NCBI GenBank assembly: GCA_964521075.1
Contig: CAZFPI010000002.1
Span: 5,622 to 69,621, forward strand
Source of the DNA: Sterolibacterium sp964521075
Lineage (GTDB): Bacteria; Pseudomonadota; Gammaproteobacteria; Burkholderiales; Rhodocyclaceae
Direction: 5' to 3'
DNA length: 64,000 nt
Below are positions 36,440 through 43,850 of the stretch, piece by piece. Each line of letters starts with the position of its first letter. Within the stretch, counting starts at the first letter, position 1. A model generated the notes under the pieces. That model did no database searches. It saw nothing but the letters and a program-made list of their open reading frames with translations, and was not told the DNA's origin. The position numbers and the translations under genes were made by a program.

Positions 36440-37777
36440 TCACCAGGCCCAGTACGGGCCCTGGCCGATGGAGGTGTTGCGGTTCTCGATGGCAACGAAA
36501 ACATCGCGGCCAAAGAAGAAAGGCAAGCCCCAGTCGAAGCTGTTGCCGTCGAGCACTTCCGTCCCGCCAACCGTGACCGCCCGGACGGATGCCGACAGAC
36601 GATCCGGATTCTCCAGCGCGAAGCTGACAACCTTGCTGAGGCCGCTGCGCGTCAGCTGCGTGGCAGACAGATTCAGCAAGGACGGCGGACAATAAAAATC
36701 CGTGGCGCGGGAGCAAACGGGGATGGAGGTATCCATGAAAAACAGCGCATTCGAGCCACTGTCGATGAAGCTCGCCGTCATGGTGCGGCCCTTGTAGACC
36801 GTCGTGAAATTACCCCGCGCATCAGTGGCGAAAACCGTAGCACTCCCTGGCTGATTATTCGTCCCGGTTCCGATGCCGAAAATCAACGATCCGGCCAGCC
36901 GCGCCACCCCACCGGCAGGCACGGCGGGCAGACGCACCAGCACCCCGTTGTTGTTGCGCGAAAAAGCCGTCACCGGATTTTTCGCCTGGCGCGCGCGCGG
37001 CAGAGCCGTCGGTGTACAGGCATTCCCGCTGCAAGCGTAATACACCCCGGGAATCGCCCGGGCTTCGCACGCCACGCCGCAATCTTCCGCAAACAGGCCG
37101 ATGCCCAGAATCCCCTTCGCCCCCATCTCAGCCACCGTCCGCCAGCCGGGCCCCACACTGCTGCAATCGCCGGGGGCCACCTCTGGCACACTCGAATCCC
37201 CGATGATCTGGACGGGCAAGGCACTGGCCAGCTCGCCCGCAATCCGCACATCCGCCGAGCGCATGGCCCCCCAGGTATGCCCCGAGGCAAACTGGCCACA
37301 GGCACCGGCGAGTTGCCCGGAGGGGGTTCTGACTTCCGGCAAGGCCCAGGGAGCCGCCAGTGCCCGGCCGATCAGGCGCAAACCGGAAGAACCGGTATCA
37401 ACCAGAACGTGGTCGATGGTCTGGCAGTTCTGGCTGCCCGGCACACAAACCGTCACATCGACAAATAGCGCATTGATCGAAGCACTGCCGAAGGGGCCGC
37501 CGTCGATGGAGATCGGTGCGACATTGGTGAGGGAATCTGGCGTGGGCGCAGGTGCGGGGGCAGGTGTCCCCGGTGCAGCGGGTGCATCGCTGCCGCCCCC
37601 GCCGCCATTGCAGGCTGCCAGTAAAAAACACAGTGCCCAGGCGGCAAGAAAGCCAAGGAAACGATGACTTATTCCGTTCGCCCTGAGCCTGTCGAAGGGA
37701 ATCTCCTGTAATAACAAGGGCTTCGACAAGCTCAGCCCGAACGGATCTGATTTAATCAGTGCCTCCCTAAAGCGCAT
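36440..37777 (-). CDS. DUF3443 secreted lipoprotein with pepsin-like DTGSS and DSGS motifs
   Basis: A 445-residue predicted lipoprotein: long N-region, h-region AAWALCFLLAAC, Gly/Ala/Pro linker, then the DUF3443 domain. Two motifs stand out: HVLVDTGSSGLRLIG (Asp 127) and SFIDSGSNALFF (Asp 339), in spacing and sequence like the two catalytic aspartates of pepsin-type peptidases. This similarity is my observation, not a known function. GGGAGG fits the ATG at 37777 best (the ATG at 37783 touches it). Residues 12-35 are encoded by a dispersed palindromic repeat. Ten bases after the DUF2844 gene; the two families often pair. Converges on kstD. Confidence 0.82.
   Translation of the reverse strand: MRFREALIKSDPFGLSLSKPLLLQEIPFDRLRANGISHRFLGFLAAWALCFLLAACNGGGGGSDAPAAPGTPAPAPAPTPDSLTNVAPISIDGGPFGSASINALFVDVTVCVPGSQNCQTIDHVLVDTGSSGLRLIGRALAAPWALPEVRTPSGQLAGACGQFASGHTWGAMRSADVRIAGELASALPVQIIGDSSVPEVAPGDCSSVGPGWRTVAEMGAKGILGIGLFAEDCGVACEARAIPGVYYACSGNACTPTALPRARQAKNPVTAFSRNNNGVLVRLPAVPAGGVARLAGSLIFGIGTGTNNQPGSATVFATDARGNFTTVYKGRTMTASFIDSGSNALFFMDTSIPVCSRATDFYCPPSLLNLSATQLTRSGLSKVVSFALENPDRLSASVRAVTVGGTEVLDGNSFDWGLPFFFGRDVFVAIENRNTSIGQGPYWAW
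37674..37744. repeat. Dispersed palindromic repeat inside the DUF3443 N-terminal coding region
   Basis: Arms 37674-37697 and 37721-37744 are complementary in 21 of 24 positions around a 23-base loop; the arms contain the widespread GAGCxTGTCGAAG word. Read on the minus strand it encodes FGLSLSKP...FDRLRANG, a peptide seen as repeat-derived in many proteobacteria. It is 71 bases and open in this frame. Confidence 0.85.
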
Positions 37778-37792
37778 CGGCATCCTCCCGGC

Positions 37793-38239
37793 TCAGTGAA
37801 TTCCGGCGGGATCAAACCCCGCAGGCAGCATGGCCGGTAACCACGCCCGCCCCGTGAAGGCGCGCATATGCCCCCCCGAGAACAGCACCAGATCAGGCCG
37901 CTGAATCACGACCTGCGAACGCCCGGCCATCGGCAGTCTGGCCGTCTCGGCGACAAAAACATCGAAATGACTCCCCAGCAATTCGCGCAGATCCGGCATG
38001 AACGGCCCGGCCCAGGCCAGCGCGAACACCCGCCCGCCTGCCGCCACATACTCGTGCACCACGACACCATTGGCCCGGCTCGTCGTCTGTACGCTGTAAT
38101 CCGCCCCGGCGGGCGTGGCGAAATGGCGGGTCTCGTCGCTGGCCCCAGGGGCATCGCCCAGGGCGGCCAGGCAGGTTCCCGCGAAAAGCGGCAAGCCCAG
38201 AAAGATCAGCAGCTGAAAAATGGAACGCAGAAATGTCAC
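37793..38239 (-). CDS. DUF2844 exported protein
   Basis: A 148-residue protein with a signal peptide (FQLLIFLGLPLFAGTCLAALG) and the DUF2844 pattern YSVQTTSRANGVVVHEYVAAGGRVFALAWAG split around one domain, then FSGGHMRAFTGRAWLPAMLPAG. Probably periplasmic or secreted. DUF2844 and DUF3443 genes commonly lie side by side, so the two products may act together; no biochemical role is known to me. First gene of the two-gene unit. Confidence 0.82.
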   Translation of the reverse strand: MTFLRSIFQLLIFLGLPLFAGTCLAALGDAPGASDETRHFATPAGADYSVQTTSRANGVVVHEYVAAGGRVFALAWAGPFMPDLRELLGSHFDVFVAETARLPMAGRSQVVIQRPDLVLFSGGHMRAFTGRAWLPAMLPAGFDPAGIH

Positions 38240-38401
38240 AAAAATCCCCTCGTCATCGGCCGATCCAAAGACATCAACAGGTGTGCATATTACGCCACAG
38301 CGTGACGCAATTCACGCAAGCCTGTTCTGCCTGCCACTAAAGTTATGCCCGCTCCAGACGTATGAGTAATCAAGACCGGACAAACATCAAAGGAGAACGA
38401 A

Positions 38402-38662
38402 ATGTTGCACCTGGCTCTGGCCTCCCAAAGCCCCTCCCGGCCAAGCTCGCAGGAAAAAGCGCGCGACGAACGCAGGAATCTGATTCCGCAACTGCACCGC
38501 CTGGCCGATGAGCTGGCCATCATCCTGCAATCCGGCCATGCCGCGCAAGCCCGCCAGCTGACCCGGCAACTGCTCATGCCCCCCATCGCCTGGGGCTTTC
38601 TCGCCGCCTGCCTGCAGAAAAAACAGATCCCGGCAGAGATGATCGAAGGTTTGCTGTCCTGA
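38402..38662 (+). CDS. Small hypothetical helical protein
   Basis: An 86-residue protein without a recognised family. AAAGGAG six bases before the ATG is one of the strongest ribosome sites in the window, supporting expression. The sequence is mostly helical and basic at first (SSQEKARDERRNLIPQLHRLADELAII), then amphipathic, with a hydrophobic stretch MPPIAWGFLAACL too short and polar-flanked to be a sure TM helix. It sits alone between the divergent DUF2844 gene and the convergent MBL-fold gene. Confidence 0.6.
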   Translation: MLHLALASQSPSRPSSQEKARDERRNLIPQLHRLADELAIILQSGHAAQARQLTRQLLMPPIAWGFLAACLQKKQIPAEMIEGLLS

Positions 38663-38689
38663 GCATTCAGGCAGGCAACGATTCAGACG

Positions 38690-39736
38690 TCATGCCATAA
38701 GGGAACGGTAGCGGTATCGCCCGTCGGCATCCTGAAAACGCTCGAGCCTGCCTTGTCGGGCCAGATGTGTCAGATGCGCCAGTGCTTCGCCCATGGCCAT
38801 CATCTCGTCCATGGGAGCGTCGATGGCGCGATGGGCAAAAAGCTGGCGGGAGGCTTCGTAAGCGGTGGGCGTGGCGGTGGCGCAAATCCGAAAGAGGGTG
38901 TCGAGCTGGTTTTGGTGGTGGCGGTGTAGCTGGGCCACGCGGGTGGCCAGGCCGCGATAGGGCAGGTCGTGGGAAGGCAGGATCAGCGTGTCTTCCGGGA
39001 GCTGGCTCAGACGATCCAGCGAATCGAACCAGCCAGCGAGCAGATCGGCTTCGGGTTCAGTCGGCAAGACGCTGACGTTGGAGGTGATGCGGGGCAAAAG
39101 CTGGTCACCGGCGATCAGCACGCCTTCTTCGGCGCAGTGGAGCAGCATGTGTTCGGTGACATGGCCTTCGCCCAGATGAAGTTGCCAGCTTCGCTCGCCC
39201 AGCCTGAGCGTTTCGCCATGACGCAGGCGGCGGAAGCTGGCGGGCGGATCGCTGACCAGTTTTCCGGCGGCGCAAAGCATGGCGTAGATGGCGGGCAGGC
39301 GGTCATCAGGCATGCCCGACCGGTAAAAATACTGCCGGTGCGCCCAGGGCAGTTCGTCGCCCTGCCGGGTGTGGGTGGCCAGAACACGCAGGGTGTAATA
39401 CTCGCCGTGGCTGATGTAGAAGGGGACTTGCAGCCGGTCGATGAGCCAGCCTGCAAGGCCCGCGTGGTCGAAGTGATGATGGGTGCACAACACGCCCGTG
39501 AGCGGGCAGCCCGCCAGCGGGCCGTCAAAGAGCTGCACCCACAGCTGGCGTGTGCGCTCGTCCCCGATGCCGGTGTCGACGAGCAGCCAGCCTCCATCAT
39601 CGCGGATCAGGTAAAGGTTGATGTGGTCGAGGGCCAGCGGCAGCGGCATCCGCAGCCATTTGACGTTTGGCGTGAGATCGAACACCTCCACCCCGGGCCG
39701 GGGTGGTTCGGTGCAGGGGTAGTGCAGGGTGTCCAA
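38690..39736 (-). CDS. Metallo-beta-lactamase-fold hydrolase at the end of the steroid side-chain operon
   Basis: A 348-residue MBL-fold protein. THHHFDHAG supplies the HxHxDH metal motif (about 85-92), preceded by LLVDTGIGD; EGHVTEHMLL, AGDQLLPRI and LPSHDLPYRG supply the later ligands. This set fits the broad glyoxalase II/thioesterase-like hydrolases. It follows the acyl-CoA dehydrogenase gene with a gap of only two bases, so it belongs to the igr-like operon, but no such gene is in the M. tuberculosis igr operon. A CoA-thioester or lactone hydrolase would fit; the substrate cannot be read from sequence. Confidence 0.85.
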   Translation of the reverse strand: MDTLHYPCTEPPRPGVEVFDLTPNVKWLRMPLPLALDHINLYLIRDDGGWLLVDTGIGDERTRQLWVQLFDGPLAGCPLTGVLCTHHHFDHAGLAGWLIDRLQVPFYISHGEYYTLRVLATHTRQGDELPWAHRQYFYRSGMPDDRLPAIYAMLCAAGKLVSDPPASFRRLRHGETLRLGERSWQLHLGEGHVTEHMLLHCAEEGVLIAGDQLLPRITSNVSVLPTEPEADLLAGWFDSLDRLSQLPEDTLILPSHDLPYRGLATRVAQLHRHHQNQLDTLFRICATATPTAYEASRQLFAHRAIDAPMDEMMAMGEALAHLTHLARQGRLERFQDADGRYRYRSLMA

Positions 39737-39738
39737 AC

Positions 39739-40914
39739 TCAGCGCGAACGCGGCATACGAAGGCCAAACTGGGCGATGAGATCACGCTGGAGTTCGTTCA
39801 CGCCACCGCCGAAGGTGTTGATGGTGGCGGCGCGGTACTCTTCTTCGAGCAGCCCCTTGAATTCCGCCGCTTCGCTGCCGAGGCGATACAGGCCGCCCAT
39901 GCCGAGAATTTCCAGCAGGCGACGGAAGACGAAGATCATGGTTTCGGAACCATAGACCTTGGAGGCCGAGGCCAGGCCGACATCCATGCGACCGGCGTTC
40001 AGGTCGCAGGAGATGCGGTAGTTGAGCAGACGCATGGCTTCGATCTGGCTGTAGGCTTCGGCCAGGGCGCGGCGAACCCAGGGCTCGTCGACGGCGCGAC
40101 GGCCGTTTTCGTCCGGTGTCTTGGCCCAGGCGAGCACTTTCTGGAAGGCCCCCGTCGCCTTGACGCCGAACGCGCCGAGGCCGACACGTTCATGATTGAG
40201 CTGCGAGGTGATGAGCTTCCAGCCGCCGTGAAGCTGCCCAACCAGCATGTTGGCGGGCACTTTGACGTTGTCGTAGTAGGTGGCGTTGGTGCGGTGGCCG
40301 ACGGTGTGGATGGGCGTGAGCGAATAGCCGGGCAGTTTCGTGTCGACGATGAGGATGGAAATGCCTTTGTGGCGTTTTTCCTCCGGATGGGTGCGGCAGG
40401 CGAGCCAGATGTAGTCGGCCGATTCGGCATCGGAAGTGAAAAGCTTGCTGCCGTTGACGACGAAGTGGTCGCCTTCCTGCACCGCGCTGGTGGAGAGCGT
40501 GGCCAGATCCGTACCCGCATTGCCTTCGGTGTAGCCGATGGCGAAATGCAGTTCGCCCGCAGCGATGCCGGGCAGGAATTTTTTCTTGTGCTCTTCGGAG
40601 CCGTTGGCCATGAGGGCCGGGCCGACGGTGTTGACCGTCACGAAGGGGAGGGTTGCGCCGGCCAGAAACACTTCTTCGAAGAAGATGAGCTGTTCGATCG
40701 GCGTGTAGCCACGGCCGCCGTATTCCTTGGGCCAGCCGACGGCCAGCCAGCCGTCACGGCCCATCTGGCGGCAGAGGTTCTTGTAGGCTTCATGACGTTC
40801 GTCGCCGTCTTCACGACGCAGGGCGACGCGAATTTCTTCGGTCATGATCTTGTTGAAATAGGCGCGGATTTCCTTGCGTAGCGCCTTTTGTTCCGGGGTC
40901 AAATCGACAAACAT
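39739..40914 (-). CDS. Acyl-CoA dehydrogenase, FadE29/ChsE2-type subunit
   Basis: A 391-residue acyl-CoA dehydrogenase: GWPKEYGGRGYTPIEQ, FAIGYTEGNAGTDLA and NGSKLFTSDAESADYIW in the FAD region, ending NTFGGGVNELQRDLIA. That ending is typical of FadE29-like subunits and lacks the Y-E-G-T segment of common homotetrameric enzymes, which fits the alpha2-beta2 steroid type that pairs two different subunits. The partner would be the next upstream gene, 42 bases away. Expected reaction: alpha,beta-dehydrogenation of a three-carbon steroid side-chain CoA ester. Confidence 0.85.
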   Translation of the reverse strand: MFVDLTPEQKALRKEIRAYFNKIMTEEIRVALRREDGDERHEAYKNLCRQMGRDGWLAVGWPKEYGGRGYTPIEQLIFFEEVFLAGATLPFVTVNTVGPALMANGSEEHKKKFLPGIAAGELHFAIGYTEGNAGTDLATLSTSAVQEGDHFVVNGSKLFTSDAESADYIWLACRTHPEEKRHKGISILIVDTKLPGYSLTPIHTVGHRTNATYYDNVKVPANMLVGQLHGGWKLITSQLNHERVGLGAFGVKATGAFQKVLAWAKTPDENGRRAVDEPWVRRALAEAYSQIEAMRLLNYRISCDLNAGRMDVGLASASKVYGSETMIFVFRRLLEILGMGGLYRLGSEAAEFKGLLEEEYRAATINTFGGGVNELQRDLIAQFGLRMPRSR

Positions 40915-40956
40915 GTTTGATCTTTCGCGGTCAGGTTGGGCCAGTTGGCAAGGGAA

Positions 40957-42069
40957 TCAGAGTTCGACGCCGACGGTTTCCGGCTTCGCCAGCCAGTCGC
41001 CCAGGGCTTGCAGGTCGGCTGTCGCGCCGCCTAACGAGAGCTCCAGCGCGCGGCTCCAGTAGAGGAAACGGTGGATCGGGTAGCTCACGTCGGAGCCCAT
41101 GCCGCCGTGCATGTGGGAGCAGGCGTGGGAGACGCGATGGGCGCATTCGCAGGCCCAGTATTTGGCAACACGCGCCGCACCTTCGGCTTCGAGCCCGTTG
41201 TCCAGTCGCCAGCACAGTTGCCAGAGGGTCGAGCGCAGGGCTTCGATGTCGATGTAGCAGTCTGCCGAACGCGCGCCGATGACCTGGAAGCTGCCGATGG
41301 GGCGGTCGAACTGGATACGCTGGCTGGTGTATTCGACGGTGCGGCGCAGGTCTTCGGCGGCCACCCCGAGTTGCAGCGCGGCCAGGCAGGCCAGCGCGCG
41401 CTGTTCCAGCCAGGGCAAGGCTTCAGGCGGCAGGGCGTGGTCGTTGCCCACGAGTGCCGATTTGAAAATCAGGTCGGCGGCGGGTTCGGCGTGGGTCAGC
41501 ATGCCTTTCGTCTTTTCGATGCCCGGGGTCGTGGATTCGATGATGAACAGGCGCGCGCCTTCTGGGGTTTCGGCGGCAACGATCGCAAGCTGTGCCGTAG
41601 CACCCAGCGGCACGGCGACGGCGCGGCCATCGAGCTGCCAGCCCTGCGGCGTGAGCCGGGCTTGCAGGGGCTGGCCACGCGAGGCCGAAAGGCCGTCGAG
41701 GGAGAGCGTGGCCAGTGCCGTGCCCGCCAGCAGTTTTTCCAGCCAGGCGGCCTTGAGCGAAGCCGGGGCGAATTTCGCCAGCGCGGCGGTGGCAAGCTGC
41801 TGACGCCACAGCGGAACGGGGGCGACGAAGCGGCCTTGCTGTTCGAGGGCGAGCATGAGTTCGGTCATGCCCAGCCCGCTACCGCCGTCGGCTTCGGGGA
41901 GGGTCAGGCCCAGCAGGCCGGTTTCGGCGAGCTGTTGCCAGAGGGCTGCGTCGTAGTCCTTGCCGCTATCCCAGAAGGCACGAATCTGGTCGTCGTTGCA
42001 GTAGTCGGCGAACACGCTGCCCGCCATGTCGGCGATGGCGCGTTGTTCTTCGCTGAAATCGAAATTCAT
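40957..42069 (-). CDS. Acyl-CoA dehydrogenase, FadE28/ChsE1-type subunit
   Basis: A 370-residue acyl-CoA dehydrogenase-like protein, shorter and more diverged than its partner: MNFDFSEEQRAIADMAGSVF, LPEADGGSGLGMTELMLALE, RIQFDRPIGSFQVIGAR, and HMHGGMGSDVSYPIHRFLYW. It lacks the usual catalytic-loop Glu near the C-terminus. This fits the second subunit of a heterotetrameric FadE28-FadE29 enzyme. AAGGA precedes the ATG at 42069; the frame open to 42144 is not used. A 159-base spacer with a palindromic repeat separates it from the ltp2-type gene. Confidence 0.83.
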   Translation of the reverse strand: MNFDFSEEQRAIADMAGSVFADYCNDDQIRAFWDSGKDYDAALWQQLAETGLLGLTLPEADGGSGLGMTELMLALEQQGRFVAPVPLWRQQLATAALAKFAPASLKAAWLEKLLAGTALATLSLDGLSASRGQPLQARLTPQGWQLDGRAVAVPLGATAQLAIVAAETPEGARLFIIESTTPGIEKTKGMLTHAEPAADLIFKSALVGNDHALPPEALPWLEQRALACLAALQLGVAAEDLRRTVEYTSQRIQFDRPIGSFQVIGARSADCYIDIEALRSTLWQLCWRLDNGLEAEGAARVAKYWACECAHRVSHACSHMHGGMGSDVSYPIHRFLYWSRALELSLGGATADLQALGDWLAKPETVGVEL

Positions 42070-42101
42070 ATCGATGATCCTTGTTGATGTTCCGCTTGAC
42101 A

Positions 42102-42196
42102 CCGTTCGCCCCGTAGGGGCAACCTTTACGGTTGCCCTTGCCAAAGGAAGCCCCCCTCTCGAGGGTTCCCTTCGGTCACAGGCGCAGCCCGAACGG
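42102..42196. repeat. Palindromic repeat within the steroid operon spacer
   Basis: A 95-base segment bounded by CCGTTCG (42102-42108) and its complement CGAACGG (42190-42196), with inner hairpins CCCCGTAGGGG and GGCAACCTTTACGGTTGCC. The CCCCGTAGGGGC word also occurs inside the MITE-like element at 10810. The hairpins could process or attenuate the transcript between the aldolase and dehydrogenase genes; that is inference. Confidence 0.6.
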
Positions 42197-42228
42197 GAAA
42201 GGTACTGCGCGCTTGCGTCACCCGCCGC

Positions 42229-43401
42229 TTACATTCTGCCCAGAATCGCCCCGCCCGTCGGCACGCCGACGCCGGAGGTGACGAGTGCGTGTTTCACGTC
42301 CTTCTTCGGTTGATTGACCGAGGTGCCACGGACCAGGCGCGTGGCTTCGACGATGCCATTAACACCGTGAATGTAGGCCTCCGACAATTGACCGCCGTGG
42401 GTGTTGGTCGGCAGGCGGCCATTCGGGCGCAGATTGCCGTCGAGCACGAACTTCGCCGCTTCGCCGAATTCACAGAAGCCCCAGGATTCGAGCTGCATCA
42501 GGACGATGGAGGAGAAGGCGTCATAAATGACGGCGGCGTCGATGTCCTTCGCGCTCAAACCGCACTGGGCGTAGGCGTGTTTGGCGGCGATGTCCATTTC
42601 GGGGATGCGGCCGATTTCGGCGCGGTAGAAGGAGGTCATCTCCTCCTGATCCTTGGGCGAACACTGGGCCACACCGTTGATGAGCACACCGGGCTGTTTG
42701 AGGTCGCGGGCGCGCTCGGGAGTGGTGACGATCACTGCAGAGCCGCCGTCGCTTTCCTGGCAGCAGTCAAAGAGACGCAGCGGGTCGCAGATGCGGCGGG
42801 CGTTGTTGTAATCAGCACGGGTGAAGGGCTGGTTGTAGAAGAAGGCCGCCGGGTTCTTGACGGCGTATTCACGCGTGGTGTGGGCGATTTCGAACAGGGC
42901 GTCTTCGGTGCAGCCGGTCAGGTGCATGTAACGCTGGGTGTACATGGCGACCCAGGAGGTCGGGGTAAGCAGGCCGTAGGGCGTGTACCAGCCGTAGTGG
43001 ATCGCGCTGCCGGTAATCAGCGAGCCGGACACGCCTGCCGAGTAGCGGTGGCCCGAACGGCCATTGAGCGCGCGGTAGCAGACCACCACTTCGGCCATGC
43101 CGGTGGCGACTGCCATGGCCGCCTGCAGCAGTGTGCCGGTGGCAGCCCCGCCGCCGTAAGGCACGCGGGAGAAGAAGCTCAGGTCGTTGCAGCCGAGCGC
43201 GCGGGCGACGTCGACCTCTTCGTTCTGGTCCATGGTGAAGGTCACCATGCCGTCGACGTCGGAAGCCTTGAGGCCAGCGTCGTCGAGCGCGGCGCGAACG
43301 GCTTCGGCGGCGAGCGACAGCTCCGAGCGGCCGGAGTTCTTGGAGAATTCCGTCGAGCCGATGCCGACGATGGCGGATTTATTGGCGATATTGGCAACCA
43401 T
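42229..43401 (-). CDS. ltp2: Ltp2-type steroid side-chain aldolase (thiolase fold)
   Basis: A 390-residue thiolase-superfamily protein of the lipid-transfer/Ltp2 group. It has no nucleophilic Cys in the usual thiolase position; instead Tyr 293 (VIYDAF) and Tyr 343 (LSEAYIHG) fall where I recall the catalytic tyrosines 294 and 344 of Ltp2. NTHGGQLSEAYIHGVNGIVEA is split over these motifs, and SGVGVPTGGAILGR ends the protein. With the DUF35 domain of ChsH2 it would retro-aldol-cleave the 17-hydroxy side-chain CoA ester to a 17-ketone and propionyl-CoA. AGGAGG seven bases before the ATG at 43401 fixes the start; the gene follows chsH1 with two bases between. Confidence 0.88.
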   Translation of the reverse strand: MVANIANKSAIVGIGSTEFSKNSGRSELSLAAEAVRAALDDAGLKASDVDGMVTFTMDQNEEVDVARALGCNDLSFFSRVPYGGGAATGTLLQAAMAVATGMAEVVVCYRALNGRSGHRYSAGVSGSLITGSAIHYGWYTPYGLLTPTSWVAMYTQRYMHLTGCTEDALFEIAHTTREYAVKNPAAFFYNQPFTRADYNNARRICDPLRLFDCCQESDGGSAVIVTTPERARDLKQPGVLINGVAQCSPKDQEEMTSFYRAEIGRIPEMDIAAKHAYAQCGLSAKDIDAAVIYDAFSSIVLMQLESWGFCEFGEAAKFVLDGNLRPNGRLPTNTHGGQLSEAYIHGVNGIVEATRLVRGTSVNQPKKDVKHALVTSGVGVPTGGAILGRM

Positions 43402-43403
43402 GT

Positions 43404-43832
43404 TCAAGCCTCCTTGGGCAGGGCGACTCGCACCGTGCCGTTCATATGCGTGCCCCAGACGTTATTCACTCCTTCCACCGCGACCGAGACCACGCCGGTG
43501 GCGTCATCCTTGGCCTTGACTTCGCCGGTGATGGTCATGACGAAACCGGGCAGATTAGGGGCACCCAGCTTGATGTCGATGCCTTTCAACGTCGAGTCCG
43601 GGCCGGCCCAGTCGGTGACGAAGCGGCCCATGAAGCCGTTGCTGGTGATGATGTTCATGAAGACATCGGAAAGCCCGGTGGCCTGGGCAACTTTCTTGTC
43701 GTGGTGCACGGGCGTGAAATCGCGCGAAGCCAGGGCAGAGCCGATGATGAGGCCGGAGGTGATGTCGATCTTCAACTCGGGCAGCTTGTCGCCGACTTTC
43801 ACCTGGCCGTATTTCAGGGTATTCAGATTCAT
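43404..43832 (-). CDS. chsH1: MaoC-like enoyl-CoA hydratase subunit ChsH1
   Basis: A 142-residue single hot-dog MaoC protein. It keeps the hydratase dyad in RDFTPVHHD (Asp 38, His 43), so it should be the catalytic partner of the MaoC half of ChsH2, whose matching His is Tyr. In actinobacteria ChsH1-ChsH2 hydrates the C17-C20 enoyl-CoA of the steroid side chain. GGAGAG precedes the ATG. Third in the set chsH2-chsH1-ltp2 in the same order as the igr operon. Confidence 0.88.
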   Translation of the reverse strand: MNLNTLKYGQVKVGDKLPELKIDITSGLIIGSALASRDFTPVHHDKKVAQATGLSDVFMNIITSNGFMGRFVTDWAGPDSTLKGIDIKLGAPNLPGFVMTITGEVKAKDDATGVVSVAVEGVNNVWGTHMNGTVRVALPKEA

Positions 43833-43850
43833 GATGTTTTCTCTCCGTAA

